64,000 nt of DNA, from NCBI RefSeq assembly GCF_020521235.1, contig NZ_BLAY01000035.1, forward strand, positions 1-64,000, in the 5' to 3' direction. Below, one piece after another: positions 19,093-30,586 of this stretch; position 1 is the stretch's first letter; every line of letters starts with the position of its first letter. Origin of the DNA: Microseira wollei NIES-4236. GTDB taxonomy: Bacteria; Cyanobacteriota; Cyanobacteriia; Cyanobacteriales; Aerosakkonemataceae. The translations under genes were made by a program, and so were the position numbers. Below the pieces are notes generated by a model. It made no database searches, was not told the DNA's origin, and saw only the letters and a list, made by a program, of their open reading frames with translations.

Positions 19093-19646
19093 AGCGCACA
19101 ATTAAGTATGTTAACCCAAGTTGCTAGTTATAACTATCGTGGGTTGATAAATTGCTAATCGCTAATTGCTAATTGCTGATGGTAATATTTTTCGGTTCTA
19201 CCATTAGCCATTAGCTATTAGCAGCCATAAAAAGATAACTAGCAACTTGCGTTATGTTAGTACAAATAAACTGATAGCTGGACGGGCGAGACGCCCATCC
19301 CACAAGAACTGCTACCACCCATCCCACAAGAATTGCTACTGGGTTTGTGGGGTGAGCAGAATCGCCCGCCCATCTTTTGCTACTCGGTATCTGGTTATAT
19401 CATGTCCCTTCCCATTGGTTGTGTATGGTAAGGGAGAATGTTACCCCAGGGACGGATTTTACAGACAGAAACCGGGTTTCTGTGAAAAATTGAGATCTAG
19501 GTCGAAACCCGGTTTCTGACCTCGTGAAACCCGCCCCACAGAACAAACGGGACAAATAAAAATTTCTAATTGCGTCCAAAATATCCTGACAACAATTCCA
19601 ACTTGGGGAATACAGACATATACATCGGATAACAGGAAACGCAAAA
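19093..19646. other. Repeat-filled interval before the small Cys-rich ORF
   Basis: No supported gene. It holds a second copy of the GCTAATA/TTAGCCA inverted repeat (19150-19222), a CATCCCACAAGAA direct repeat (19297 and 19320), a sequence with the ATATCATGTCC terminus of the MITE-like family (19395), and two AGAAACC(C/G)GGTTTCT palindromes (19466-19482 and 19504-19518). Open frames here are made of repeat sequence and are not believed. Confidence 0.7.
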
Positions 19647-19904
19647 ATGGCAAAAAATTCAATATACAACAAATTATACGGAAGCCTGGAAGAATTCCGC
19701 AAAGATTTCCCTTGGGCAACCAAGAAAGACTGGTGGGATCACAATGCCAGCATCAATAGCGGGAACCAAATCCAAGATCCAGTTGATTCCCCAGATTTCA
19801 AAGGTCGAGGTATGGATTATTGCTTGTCTCACAAAAACAAAAAAGTTGATGATAAGTGCGACAAGGTTGGTTGCGTAGAGCTAGGTTGTGGTGGTGGTAA
19901 GTGA
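19647..19904 (+). CDS. Small protein with a Cys-rich, Gly-ended tail; unknown
   Basis: An 85-residue open frame starting ATG at 19647. The N-terminal half (YGSLEEFRKDFPWATKKDWW) is polar and Trp-rich; the C-terminal part contains four cysteines (DYCLSH, DKCDK, VGCVE, LGCGGGK). I do not recognise a family. A leader-like N-terminus and a Cys/Gly-rich end resemble a peptide precursor or a small metal-binding protein, but no modification enzymes are nearby. It sits alone between repeat sequences with matching termini (19395 and 19936). It could also be a conserved hypothetical cyanobacterial peptide, or spurious. Confidence 0.45.
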   Translation: MAKNSIYNKLYGSLEEFRKDFPWATKKDWWDHNASINSGNQIQDPVDSPDFKGRGMDYCLSHKNKKVDDKCDKVGCVELGCGGGK

Positions 19905-19933
19905 CAAAAGGTTTTCCACGAGCGATCGCCATC

Positions 19934-20077
19934 TGATATCATGTCCTTAAGCAACGGTAGTGTATAATTTTTGACGAAATTAGGGGCGGGTTTTACGAGA
20001 GATATTTGGTAGGAGCGCTTTGAATAAATAAACCCGCCCCAGCTTACTACCTATGCCACCGGAGATGATATAAGTCC
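19934..20077. mobile_element. MITE-like repeat with GGGGCGGG hairpin
   Basis: It starts TGATATCATGTCC and ends near GATGATATAAGTCC, and contains AGGGGCGGGTTTTACGAGA facing AAACCCGCCCC. The same two motifs recur in the same order at 42074-42175. There is no coding sequence. Confidence 0.5.
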
Positions 20078-20090
20078 TGAGATTCTCAAA

Positions 20091-20477
20091 CTACCACAAG
20101 CGCTGAATCCCATAGGCATCAAACACAGAATCAGCACTCAAAATAGGTATTTGCTCGACCATCGCCTGTGCAATTATTAGCCGATCGAAAGGATCTCGAT
20201 GGTGAAAAGGTAGCGTCACTATAACTTCAATGTGGTCTAAATTAATGTTTAGTATATCGCTCCTGTTAAGACTAACTTGTTGTTCTATAAACACCCTAAA
20301 TGGTAAACCAAAACTTAACTTGCCCGTGCTTTGCTTAATCGCCATTTCCCAGATACTAGCTGTACTGAGCCAAATTTCGTTATTCCCGTCGTTAATTAGC
20401 CCCCGTGCTGTCTCGCTAAGTTTGGGATTGTCGGTGACAAACCAAATAAATGTATGAGTATCTAACAGCAACCTCAT
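20091..20477 (-). CDS. vapC: PIN-domain toxin, VapC type
   Basis: A 128-residue PIN-domain ribonuclease. The acidic active-site positions are visible: Asp6 in LLLDTHTFIW, Glu in STASIWEMAIK, and Asp residues in HHRDPFDRLIIAQA, with SADSVFDAY near the end. Toxins of this family cut RNA, often tRNA or rRNA, when the partner antitoxin is lost. The start overlaps the stop of the antitoxin gene by four bases, the usual arrangement. The target cannot be told from sequence. Confidence 0.92.
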   Translation of the reverse strand: MRLLLDTHTFIWFVTDNPKLSETARGLINDGNNEIWLSTASIWEMAIKQSTGKLSFGLPFRVFIEQQVSLNRSDILNINLDHIEVIVTLPFHHRDPFDRLIIAQAMVEQIPILSADSVFDAYGIQRLW

Positions 20478-20701
20478 TGCAGATAGTCCTCAAAATCTGC
20501 GATTGGCTCGTCAAAATCATCCGATATTGTGACCAAACCTTTAGCACTACCAGGCTGACGTGGCTGCTTAACTGGCAATAATGGCATTAGTTTAACCACA
20601 GGCTGATTGTCTTTTATAATGATGATTTCTTCACCTTGAAGTACTAATTCCACTAAATTAGATAGTTCCTTGGATGCTTCATTAAGCTCTATTGTCTGCA
20701 T
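20474..20701 (-). CDS. Antitoxin of the Phd/YefM type (partner of the PIN toxin)
   Basis: A 75-residue protein starting MQTIELNEASKELSNLVELV, the N-terminal DNA-binding pattern of Phd/YefM antitoxins, followed by EIIIIKDNQPVVKLMP. The acidic C-terminus (DDFDEPIADFEDYL) is the likely toxin-neutralising tail. ATG at 20701 is preceded by AAAAGG; a GTG nine bases earlier is possible but less well placed. Together with the downstream gene it forms a toxin-antitoxin operon that probably represses itself. Confidence 0.9.
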   Translation of the reverse strand: MQTIELNEASKELSNLVELVLQGEEIIIIKDNQPVVKLMPLLPVKQPRQPGSAKGLVTISDDFDEPIADFEDYLQ

Positions 20702-20724
20702 AATTTTCACCTTTTTTTACTAAT

Positions 20725-21816
20725 TTATAGATCGCTATCTTGATACAATTCTTCCAATTTTTGTTGCTCGGTGCGCCGGGAAGGACGGCGATATTTTTTA
20801 CTTTCTAACCGGGGTTCGTACTGACTTTTTCCCCGTTTGGTTTTTAATTTTAGCGCTGCATCCCGATCTGATTGTTGGTTGAGTTTCTCTTGACGGGCGA
20901 TCGCATCTTCTAGAAAATCCAAGTAATGCTCGTAACGCTCCCACTCTCCCCGCACTGCACAGTTCGGTTCATCGCAATGCAGACAATCGCTAAACTGACA
21001 GGTATCCCTCTCTAAGCGCTGTCTGGCTTCGGGAAAATAAAACGCTAACTCTGAGGGACTAGAATCTAAATCTGGTTGATTAAAACCGGGCGTATCTGCG
21101 AGTAACCCGCCTGTCGGTAATTCAAACAATTCTACATGTCGGGTAGTGTGACGTCCCCGGCTGAGTTTCCCGGAAACTTCTCCCACTCGCAACTTGACAT
21201 TTGGAATTAAATAGTTTATAATGCTCGACTTACCCACACCGGAAGGCCCAGCGAGGACGGTGATGCGGTCGCGCAGGCTGTCTTTTAGTTGTTCTAAACC
21301 AGTGCCGGTGAGGACGCTAATCGGGATCGCTTCGTAGCCCCAGGATAATATGCGTACGCGCCACTGGTGAATCTGTTCTTCTGTGACCAAATCGCTTTTA
21401 TTCAGACAAAGGCTGACATCCAACCCAGTCGTCTCGGCTTTAACTAAAAATCGACTCAGCTGGTAAGGTTCTAAGGGTGGATCTGCCAGGGCAAAGACGA
21501 GCAGAATTTGGTTAGCATTGGCGATTGGCGGACGATCCAGTTCGGTTTGGCGGGGGAGAATATCTGCGATCGCACCCCTACCGCCGATCCAATCCGGTTC
21601 TTCTACGATGGCGCGATCGCCCACCATTACCTGCTGCCCAATTTTTTTCAACCTTGCCCTGCGGGTGCAAAGCAATTTTGCCGATTTTGAGTTCTCCCTG
21701 GTATTTTCCCAGCCCGAATCGAGTTGCACCGAGTAATAATTTGCCTGTACTGCCAGGACTGTTCCCAACAGCGTTTCACTGCTGAATTCTTTTTGTCCCT
21801 GGGATTGGTTATCCAC
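20725..21816 (-). CDS. rsgA: Ribosome small subunit-dependent GTPase RsgA
   Basis: Circularly permuted GTPase that helps late maturation of the 30S subunit. The 363-residue protein has an OB domain (to about 115), then G4 (NKSD) before G1 (GPSGVGKSS) and G3 (DTPGF), the order that defines the family. A C-terminal zinc-binding segment CQFSDCLHCDEPNC follows. A lysine- and arginine-rich tail extends beyond the zinc site. The start is GTG at 21816, directly after the stop of tusA, so the two are translationally linked in the heat-shock operon. Confidence 0.95.
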   Translation of the reverse strand: MDNQSQGQKEFSSETLLGTVLAVQANYYSVQLDSGWENTRENSKSAKLLCTRRARLKKIGQQVMVGDRAIVEEPDWIGGRGAIADILPRQTELDRPPIANANQILLVFALADPPLEPYQLSRFLVKAETTGLDVSLCLNKSDLVTEEQIHQWRVRILSWGYEAIPISVLTGTGLEQLKDSLRDRITVLAGPSGVGKSSIINYLIPNVKLRVGEVSGKLSRGRHTTRHVELFELPTGGLLADTPGFNQPDLDSSPSELAFYFPEARQRLERDTCQFSDCLHCDEPNCAVRGEWERYEHYLDFLEDAIARQEKLNQQSDRDAALKLKTKRGKSQYEPRLESKKYRRPSRRTEQQKLEELYQDSDL

Positions 21817-23240
<1,424 letters not shown>

Positions 23241-23266
23241 CTATTAGGACTTGCGATCGCATTCTG

Positions 23267-25228
23267 CTAGTCTACGGCTTCGTAGTCAGCACTGACCGTA
23301 TTGTCTTCCAGATCGAAATTGAAATCGTCTTCTTCATCGGGGGTTGATTTTATATACTCCCCTGGAGCGGCTGCGGCTACCGTTTCAGATTGGTCGGAGT
23401 ACTCATCCCGACTGCGGTTTGCTTGCTGGTACACGGCGGCACCGATGACAAACAGGGTTTGTTGGAAGTTTTCGATCTGCTGCCGCATATCATCTATCCC
23501 AATTCTAGGGTTGGCGATCGCGGCTCGCAGTTCTTCTGCCTTTGCCCGTGCTTCGGCTTTCAACTCCGCGCTGATGAATTCGCCATTCTCTTTGAGCGTA
23601 GTCTCATAGCTATAGAATAGGCTATCGGCTTGGTTTTTGAGTTCGATCACCTGCCTGCGCCTTATATCTTCCTCGGCAAATATTTCGGCTTCTTGGCGCA
23701 TCCGTTCGATTTCTGCCGCCGTTAAGCCGCCCGTATTCGTGATCCGGATGCTTTGCTCTCTGCCGGTGCCTTTGTCTCTTGCCGCCACTTTGAGGATGCC
23801 GTTGACATCGATCTCGAAAGCTACTTCGATTTGCGGCACGCCGCGCGGTGCTGGGGGAATCCCTGCCAGCAGGAACCTGCCCAAACTTTTATTATCTTTC
23901 ACCAGCGCCCGCTCGCCTTGCAAGACGTGGATTTCTACTGAAGTTTGACCGTCGGTGGCGGTGGAAAATATTTGTGCCTTGCTGGTGGGGATGGTGGTAT
24001 TGCGATCGATAATTTTGGTGAATACTTCTCCCAGAGTTTCGATGCCCAAGGACAGGGGCGTCACATCTAACAAAAGTAAATCTTTTACTTCTCCACCCAG
24101 CACCCCGCCTTGAATCGCTGCTCCCAATGCTACAGCCTCGTCGGGATTGACCGATCTGTCTGGTGCTTTGCCGCCAAAAAACTGGCGAATCCCATCTTGG
24201 ACTGCGGGAATGCGGGTTGAACCGCCCACCAGGATAATCCGGTCGATCTCCTCCGGTTTCATATCCGCGTCTTTGAGCGCTTGGGTGACGGGTTCGATGG
24301 TACTTTCCACCAAATGCGCCACCAATTCTTCAAATTTAGCTCTCGAGAGGCTCATTTCCAGGTGTTTTGGTCCTGTCTCGTCTGCGGTGATAAACGGCAA
24401 GTTAATCGAGGTGTTGACCATGCTCGACAGTTCGATTTTGGCTTTTTCCGCTGCTTCCCGCAGGCGCTGGATCGCCATTTTATCGGTTGATAAGTCGATT
24501 CTCTCAGATGCCTTGAAGTTGTCCATCATCCAGCGCACCAGGCAGTTATCGAAGTCATCTCCGCCCAGGTGGTTGTTGCCGGCAGTCGCCTTAACTTCAA
24601 ACACACCATCGCCCAACTGTAAGATCGAGACATCGAAGGTGCCCCCTCCCAGGTCAAACACCAGAACCGTTTGGTCTTCGTGTTGTTTATCTAACCCGTA
24701 GGATAGGGCGGCTGCGGTGGGTTCGTTGATGATCCGCAGCACTTCGAGTCCGGCGATCGTGCCTGCGTCTTTAGTTGCTTGCCGTTGGGCATCGGTGAAG
24801 TAGGCGGGTACGGTAATCACGGCTTGATCCACGGTTTCGCCCAAAAAGTTTTCCGCATCCTGCTTGAGTTTTTGCAGGATCATCGCCGATACTTCTTGGG
24901 GCGAGTAAGTCCGTCCCCTGACTTGGACATCGACGGTATCGTCTTTGCCTTTAATGCAGTTGTAGGGAACGCGCGAGCGCTCGTCTACCGTATCATCCCA
25001 GCGACGACCGATAAACCGCTTGATGCTGTATACGGTATTTTCCGCATTGGTAACCGCTTGCCGCTTTGCTAGCTGACCTACCAAGCGATCCCCCGCTTTG
25101 CCAAATCCCACGATACTCGGCGTCGTTCGCCCTCCTTCCGAGTTTGGTATGACAATCGGTTGACCGCCTTCTAAAACGGCTACACAACTATTCGTCGTGC
25201 CCAGGTCAATGCCTATGACTTTTCCCAT
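23267..25228 (-). CDS. dnaK: Molecular chaperone DnaK (Hsp70)
   Basis: ATP-driven Hsp70 chaperone. The 653-residue protein starts [17 protein letters not shown], with [14 protein letters not shown] and [13 protein letters not shown] in the nucleotide-binding domain, the linker [17 protein letters not shown], and a substrate domain and helical lid. The acidic C-terminus ([12 protein letters not shown]) is followed by ADYEAVD rather than the EEVD-like end of some paralogues. The position between grpE and dnaJ matches the cyanobacterial dnaK2 type, but I cannot assign the paralogue number with certainty. Confidence 0.97.
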   Translation of the reverse strand: MGKVIGIDLGTTNSCVAVLEGGQPIVIPNSEGGRTTPSIVGFGKAGDRLVGQLAKRQAVTNAENTVYSIKRFIGRRWDDTVDERSRVPYNCIKGKDDTVDVQVRGRTYSPQEVSAMILQKLKQDAENFLGETVDQAVITVPAYFTDAQRQATKDAGTIAGLEVLRIINEPTAAALSYGLDKQHEDQTVLVFDLGGGTFDVSILQLGDGVFEVKATAGNNHLGGDDFDNCLVRWMMDNFKASERIDLSTDKMAIQRLREAAEKAKIELSSMVNTSINLPFITADETGPKHLEMSLSRAKFEELVAHLVESTIEPVTQALKDADMKPEEIDRIILVGGSTRIPAVQDGIRQFFGGKAPDRSVNPDEAVALGAAIQGGVLGGEVKDLLLLDVTPLSLGIETLGEVFTKIIDRNTTIPTSKAQIFSTATDGQTSVEIHVLQGERALVKDNKSLGRFLLAGIPPAPRGVPQIEVAFEIDVNGILKVAARDKGTGREQSIRITNTGGLTAAEIERMRQEAEIFAEEDIRRRQVIELKNQADSLFYSYETTLKENGEFISAELKAEARAKAEELRAAIANPRIGIDDMRQQIENFQQTLFVIGAAVYQQANRSRDEYSDQSETVAAAAPGEYIKSTPDEEDDFNFDLEDNTVSADYEAVD

Positions 25229-25329
25229 AGATCGCCGCAGTGTAGTGGATGATTTTGTTGAGGGTTTTGGTTTGGATGCGTGGCTGTTAATCTAAAATTT
25301 CCAATCGCCTTTTCCCATCACCAATGGGG

Positions 25330-26049
25330 TTATTCTGGCTGATTTTCCTCTGAGGTTACCACGTCCTCATTCGCCGCAGCAACCTTTACCATCGCGTGGC
25401 GCAGAACCTTTTCTCCCAGGAAATACCCCGGCATCAATTCTTCTGTCACGGTGCCTTCGGGATATTCGTCGGTTGGTTCTCGCATCACTGCATCGTGGAG
25501 GTTGGGGTCAAATTCTTTACCTTTCGGGCGCATTGGCGACACTCCCAAGCGCTTGAGGCAGTCTACCAATTGCTTGTAAACGCTTTGGTAGCTTTTATGA
25601 ATTGTCATTTCCCCATCGGTTTGGGGTTTAAGCTGACCTCGCGCCCGCTCAAAATTATCTACCACTGGCAGGATTTCCAAAATCGTGGCGCACTTTGCCT
25701 GCTGCTCTAATTCTTCCTTTTCTTTTGCCGTGCGCTTGCGGAAATTATCGAAATCTGCCGCAATTCGCATGTATTGGCTCGTGCGATCTTCTACCTGAGC
25801 TTTCAAACTTTCAACTTGCTGCTTTAATGCAGCTATGGCTAATGCCATTGCCTCTTGTTCTGCGGTTTGGTCGGTTTCTGCTTCTACCTCAGTCCCCGTA
25901 CTTGTCTCAGCCGTCGCCACTTGGGAGTCCGACTCCGTCGCCGCTTGTAATTCTACCCCTTCGGCGTTCGTGCTGCTGGCCATTGCCTCTGGAACCACGG
26001 TTGTTGTGGGGTTTTGAGTGTTATTTGTCTGGTTAGCTTCGTCAATCAT
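25330..26049 (-). CDS. grpE: Nucleotide exchange factor GrpE
   Basis: A 239-residue exchange factor for DnaK. A long low-complexity acidic N-terminus (Thr, Glu, Ala, Val rich) precedes the coiled-coil (ALKQQVESLKAQVEDRTSQYMR) and the core YMRIAADFDNFRKRTAKEKEE, VVDNFERARGQL and the C-terminal beta domain ending GEKVLRHAMVKVA. It is the first gene of grpE-dnaK-dnaJ-tusA-rsgA. I looked for a CIRCE operator upstream and did not find one. Confidence 0.95.
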   Translation of the reverse strand: MIDEANQTNNTQNPTTTVVPEAMASSTNAEGVELQAATESDSQVATAETSTGTEVEAETDQTAEQEAMALAIAALKQQVESLKAQVEDRTSQYMRIAADFDNFRKRTAKEKEELEQQAKCATILEILPVVDNFERARGQLKPQTDGEMTIHKSYQSVYKQLVDCLKRLGVSPMRPKGKEFDPNLHDAVMREPTDEYPEGTVTEELMPGYFLGEKVLRHAMVKVAAANEDVVTSEENQPE

Positions 26050-26329
26050 CGTCTGCTTATTTCCCTCTAGAGACTGCTACCGCGCGCTATCCAAGCCGGT
26101 TATTTGGGTTAATTTTCGCTGGTTTTGGAGTCCCTACCTGGTCCCAATCCGGTTTCCGGCGGGATAGTTATTGGTCAGGACTTTTACTCCAAGGAAGATG
26201 GGGTTGGTTCCCAATCACTATTTTCCAGTCTACCCGCTTGGGCACTCGCGAAATCTCTATTCGCCTATTCACTCGTCATCATAGCGTGCCAGCTTGCTCA
26301 CAGGAGAGCGAACTGCGATCGTAGTTTCC

Positions 26330-29300
26330 CTACTTTTGCTGGCAAAGGAAGCGATCGCTTTGACTAACAAAAGGATTTGTTTCTAAATAATCGTGCAGCC
26401 AGTCGCAGGCACGTTCTAAAAGTCGATCGAGATCCAAACTCCACAGTACAATGCGATCGCTGCTAGCCAAAACCAGACTCTTGCCATCTGGACTAAACCT
26501 CGCGCCTCCCCAAACACCGACGCCTTGCGCTGGTAAGGTTTCGAGCAAGTAACCGTCGCGACTCCAGAGTCTCACCGTACCGTCAGCACTGACTGTAACA
26601 ATCGTTTGACCATCGGGACTAAAACTCGCATTAGAGACACCCGCATTATGTCCTTTGAAGGTTTTGAGCAACTCACCATCGCGACTCCAAAGTTTAGCAG
26701 TTCCGTCAGCACTCGCAGAAATAATGGTTTGACTATCAAGACTAAAACCTACGTCCCACACCCAACTGCTATGTCCCTCCAAAGTTTTCCGCAGTTTACC
26801 GTCAATTCCCCAAAGTTTAATCGTATTATCATCGCTAGCCGAAGCAAGCAGCTGACCGTCGGGTGAAAAACTGACGCGGTTAACAGCTTGCTGATGTCCT
26901 GGCAATATTTTGACCAAGCTACCATCCCATCGCCAGAGTTTAACCAGATTGTCAGCCCCTGCAGATGCTAAAATTTTACCGTTTTTTTGGCTAAAATTCA
27001 CGTCCCGCACAGGCTGTTCGTGTGCTTTCCAGCTGTGTAATGGTTTCCCATCTTTGTTGGAGAGTTGAATTTTGTCCGCAATGGTAGAGGCGAGAATTTG
27101 ACCGTCGGGTGAAAAACTCGCGCCCAAAACAGCAGCCAAACCCTGCCAAGTTTTGAGCAAGCGTCCATCCCAACTCCATATTTTTACGGTTTTGTCGCCA
27201 TTTGTAGTAGATAATATGCGATCTCCTGAAAAACTGATGCTTGTTTTCACCGCACGATTCTGCGGCAAAGTTGGCATTTTAGTCTGATGCCAAAATCGAA
27301 TCGTTTCGTCCGCACTGGCACTTGCCAAAGTTTCACCGTCTGGTGAGAAACTGACGCTATAACTCGAAGCCGTATGACCTTTAAAAGTTTGGAGCAATCT
27401 ACCATTACGACTCCAGAGTTTAACGGTATTATCTGCCCCCGCAGAAGCAAATGCACCTTGATCTGGACGCCAAACTACACTCCAAACTCTTGCATCATGG
27501 GCTGGGATAGTTTGGAGTAGCTTACCATTAGTTTGCCAGAGTTTGATCCTGCGATCGATCGAAGCAGATGCCAGCATCTCACCATCTGGTGAAAAACTCA
27601 CGCTCAGCACAGAACCATTATGTCCTGCGAGGGTTTTTAGTAGCGTGCCGTCTTTGCGCCAGAGTTTAATAGTTTTATCTGTACTCGCAGCAGCCAGTAT
27701 TTCACCGTCGGGTGAAAAAGTCACCTGCTCAACCCAAGAACGATGTTTTAAAATTGCCTTGGGTATCATTGCCAAACCCGTACTATTTACCCGCCAAAGT
27801 TTGACGGTGTTATCTCCACCCGCAGAAGCGAGAAATTGACCGTTGGGCGAAAAACTGACGCTCGTTACCTGCTTATTTTTATGACCAAACAAAGTTTGTA
27901 ATAATTGACCGTTTCTGCGCCAAAGTTTAATCGTCCCGTCATAACTTGCCGAAGCAATTATTTGACCATTGGGACTAAAACTAACGCTCCTAACGCTGTC
28001 GTTATGCTCAAGCGTATGCAGCAACTTGCCATCAATTTGCCATAGTTTAACGGTGCGGTCATCGCTAGCAGAAGCCAGCATCTCACCATCGGGGGAAAAA
28101 CTCACCCGCAATACAGTTTTACCATGTCCTTCCAAACGGTTGCGCTCTCGGATGCCGTCAAGTTCCTGTTGCAGTGCCGTCACCACTCGAATGCGGGTAG
28201 CGGCGTTTACTCCTGGTAAGTTTTGCAGTTGTTTACCTGCGCGTAAACTTTCTAGCAGCGCTTCCAAAGCTTGCTCCGAATTAAACAAGGTTTTGGCAGC
28301 AACAACTCGGTCAATAACTAAGGCAATTTTTTTTTGCAGTTCCGCTTGCTGCCATTGAAATACGGCTGTTCCGACGAGAGTCATTCCCAAGAGAAAACCC
28401 ACTCCCCACAGAGGTTTTCTGAGCTGCGCATGCGGCTGTGCGGGTGTGAGATTATGCAATACTTTCCCAGTCAATTCTTGCCAGTTTTGCGTAATTTTGC
28501 TGGGATTTTGGCAAATAACTGGTAACCAGGTGGCGCAGGGAAACTGAGTTTCTAAAGCTTGCAACTTTTCCCTAGCTTCGCGTACAGATAGATAGAGAGA
28601 TTTTCCTCCTGCAAAAGCTGCGATAAAATGTTGTAAAAATTCTTGCGCGACTAAATCCGGGACTGGTTCGCGCATCACAATTATTTGTGGAATCTGCAAA
28701 TTTTCTAGATAATGTGCTAATCCAAGTCCATCGCAAGAGTTAAAAATAGCAATGGTTAAACCGCGGGCGATCGCTCGTTTCAATGCATGTTTAATTTCCC
28801 CAATTGTCACCCGTTCGTGACGATTTAGCCAAATCTGACCTGTTTCTCCCCAACTCGCACTATGACCCGCAAAAAACAGAATATCCCAGCCTTGTTCATC
28901 CCACAACCATTTATCTAATTCTCGTCGTTGCGGTTCTACTAAAAATACCGTTTCTGCCTTGTCTGATAAATCTTCTAGCATCATTCTGTCTGCTGCAACA
29001 TCAATCCCATTACCGTTCCCCAAAATGGCTAAAATTCTGACTTTATTTCTGGTATTTGCTGATGTTTCGACTTTTTCGTAAGCTGGCGAACTTAGGGCTA
29101 TTTCTGCGAAAGGATACCGTTCAAAAAAATCCCATAAGTGCCAAGGAAGTCGCCGTACATGAATATCTTCCACTTGTAAAATGACTTGAATTGTCTCATC
29201 GCCCATTAATTTTTCTAGCAATTTCTCACGCACCGGGCGAAAAGATGGGGTATTCAGCCAATTATTCAAACTATCTTTTAACACTTCACCAGCTATTTGA

Positions 29301-29551
29301 CAAGCTGCTATTGCTTCTCCTCTAGCGAAATTCGTCACTTGTCCTGGCAAGTCTTCTATTCTGAATAAAAAGTCTAAACTGCGATAAAGCGACTGCCAGT
29401 GACGGTATTGTTCTAAAAGCGTGGGATTTGGGGGTAACTTGCCTTTCTGTCGCGTTTGGGTAGCAGCACGAAACTGTTCCCTAATTTCCAGGGTAACCGA
29501 AGCGCCTTGATTTAAGTCACCCTCAATGTCTAGGAGGACTAACTTTGCCAT
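26330..29551 (-). CDS. CHAT-domain protein with 14 WD40 repeats
   Basis: A 1073-residue protein. The N-terminal CHAT (caspase-fold) region, about residues 1-370, starts KLVLLDIEGDLNQG and carries the catalytic pair His230 (FFAGHSAS) and Cys273 (FNSCDGLG). A single hydrophobic segment near 390 (VGFLLGMTLVGTAVFQW) would place the protease on one side of the membrane and the propellers on the other. Fourteen WD40 units follow from about 480, each with VSFSPDG and VKLW, enough for two seven-bladed propellers. ATG at 29551 has AAGGTAG upstream. DUF1822 and a sigma-like gene lie directly upstream on the same strand, a common cyanobacterial grouping. Unit 8 and unit 9 are degenerate. Confidence 0.9.
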   Translation of the reverse strand: MAKLVLLDIEGDLNQGASVTLEIREQFRAATQTRQKGKLPPNPTLLEQYRHWQSLYRSLDFLFRIEDLPGQVTNFARGEAIAACQIAGEVLKDSLNNWLNTPSFRPVREKLLEKLMGDETIQVILQVEDIHVRRLPWHLWDFFERYPFAEIALSSPAYEKVETSANTRNKVRILAILGNGNGIDVAADRMMLEDLSDKAETVFLVEPQRRELDKWLWDEQGWDILFFAGHSASWGETGQIWLNRHERVTIGEIKHALKRAIARGLTIAIFNSCDGLGLAHYLENLQIPQIIVMREPVPDLVAQEFLQHFIAAFAGGKSLYLSVREAREKLQALETQFPCATWLPVICQNPSKITQNWQELTGKVLHNLTPAQPHAQLRKPLWGVGFLLGMTLVGTAVFQWQQAELQKKIALVIDRVVAAKTLFNSEQALEALLESLRAGKQLQNLPGVNAATRIRVVTALQQELDGIRERNRLEGHGKTVLRVSFSPDGEMLASASDDRTVKLWQIDGKLLHTLEHNDSVRSVSFSPNGQIIASASYDGTIKLWRRNGQLLQTLFGHKNKQVTSVSFSPNGQFLASAGGDNTVKLWRVNSTGLAMIPKAILKHRSWVEQVTFSPDGEILAAASTDKTIKLWRKDGTLLKTLAGHNGSVLSVSFSPDGEMLASASIDRRIKLWQTNGKLLQTIPAHDARVWSVVWRPDQGAFASAGADNTVKLWSRNGRLLQTFKGHTASSYSVSFSPDGETLASASADETIRFWHQTKMPTLPQNRAVKTSISFSGDRILSTTNGDKTVKIWSWDGRLLKTWQGLAAVLGASFSPDGQILASTIADKIQLSNKDGKPLHSWKAHEQPVRDVNFSQKNGKILASAGADNLVKLWRWDGSLVKILPGHQQAVNRVSFSPDGQLLASASDDNTIKLWGIDGKLRKTLEGHSSWVWDVGFSLDSQTIISASADGTAKLWSRDGELLKTFKGHNAGVSNASFSPDGQTIVTVSADGTVRLWSRDGYLLETLPAQGVGVWGGARFSPDGKSLVLASSDRIVLWSLDLDRLLERACDWLHDYLETNPFVSQSDRFLCQQK

Positions 29552-29594
29552 TGCTGCTACCTTAATGCTGTTTATATTGTGCCGCAAGCAGCTA

Positions 29595-30503
29595 TCAAAT
29601 TACAAAAGATTCCGCGAAGCTAACTTCTCCCAGGGTAATTCTAACACTAAATTGCTCTCCCCTTTGACCGCTAAATTCATACTGAATAAATTCATCGTTA
29701 CTTCTAGCCGTCACTTCGCGGAAAACTTCCCCTGTTTCAGTCAGGATAGTTAATTTAATTTCTGGTGGTAAATAAATGCGATCGCTCACCGGATACACTC
29801 GTAGCCGAATCCGCAGTTTTTGACTATTTTCTGGCTTCAGCGTCACTACAATAGCAACTGTATGACCTGCCAAATCAATTAATTTACCCCGCCTATCAGC
29901 ATCTCTAAATGCCAAACTCAAAGAGCGATTGGCAAATATTTCCTCTATTGATTGCCAACTTTCTGTAAAAATATTGTGCAGCCATTGGCTCAAATTAATT
30001 TCAGATTGCAGATTTGGGATTTTAGATTGGGCGAGTAATTGATTAAGATGGGAGATGAAGTCATCGAGACTTCGCAATTCACCAATCGATACTTGACCTG
30101 TAGCTACACTTGTGGTAAATCCTAGCAATTGTACCGTTTCTAAGCAATCGCTAAACTGCACGAATAAGTAGCCAATTCGGTCTGACCTCGCTGCTTCTGG
30201 CACCCAACAAACTGTTGCTTGTGGTAGTACCGGACGACATTCTAATTTGCCAATGTTCGGTATAACCAAATCCGCCAGATCGAAAAGCGATCGCTTCCCC
30301 GGATGCCAACAATCACCATGACTCAAATCCGTTTCCACGTGCAGCCATTTCAAATAGCGATGAACCGCGTAAACAGCCAGGGTATTCAAATAAACTTGTT
30401 TCCCCTTTTGAGCAGTTGCTTGTTCCGCAGCAAATTGCATAGCCAAACCGCGTATTTCTTTACCAACCGGAACAGTTAAAACCTGAACTTCCATACTATT
30501 CAT
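29595..30503 (-). CDS. DUF1822 family protein
   Basis: A 302-residue protein of unknown function. Family features are the N-terminal AEQATAQKGKQVYLNTLAVY, followed by VHRYLKWLHVETDL, and a C-terminal all-beta part with LRIRLRVYPV and LPPEIKLTILTETGEVF. There is no signal peptide. DUF1822 proteins are regularly encoded between a sigma-like factor and a CHAT protease in cyanobacteria, as here (44 bases before the CHAT-WD40 start). The pairing suggests a regulatory or adaptor role, which is inference. Confidence 0.88.
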   Translation of the reverse strand: MNSMEVQVLTVPVGKEIRGLAMQFAAEQATAQKGKQVYLNTLAVYAVHRYLKWLHVETDLSHGDCWHPGKRSLFDLADLVIPNIGKLECRPVLPQATVCWVPEAARSDRIGYLFVQFSDCLETVQLLGFTTSVATGQVSIGELRSLDDFISHLNQLLAQSKIPNLQSEINLSQWLHNIFTESWQSIEEIFANRSLSLAFRDADRRGKLIDLAGHTVAIVVTLKPENSQKLRIRLRVYPVSDRIYLPPEIKLTILTETGEVFREVTARSNDEFIQYEFSGQRGEQFSVRITLGEVSFAESFVI

Positions 30504-30586
30504 TTCGCGAAAACCTCTCCTTACTTCTTCCTCTGCGTTCTCTGCGTCTCTGTTCTTAAAAAAATTCTTAACCCAAAACGAGCTTG

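Noticed and set aside
26050-26329. CIRCE heat-shock operator upstream of grpE
   Set aside because: I searched for TTAGCACTC with its inverted partner; only an isolated GGCACTCGC is present.
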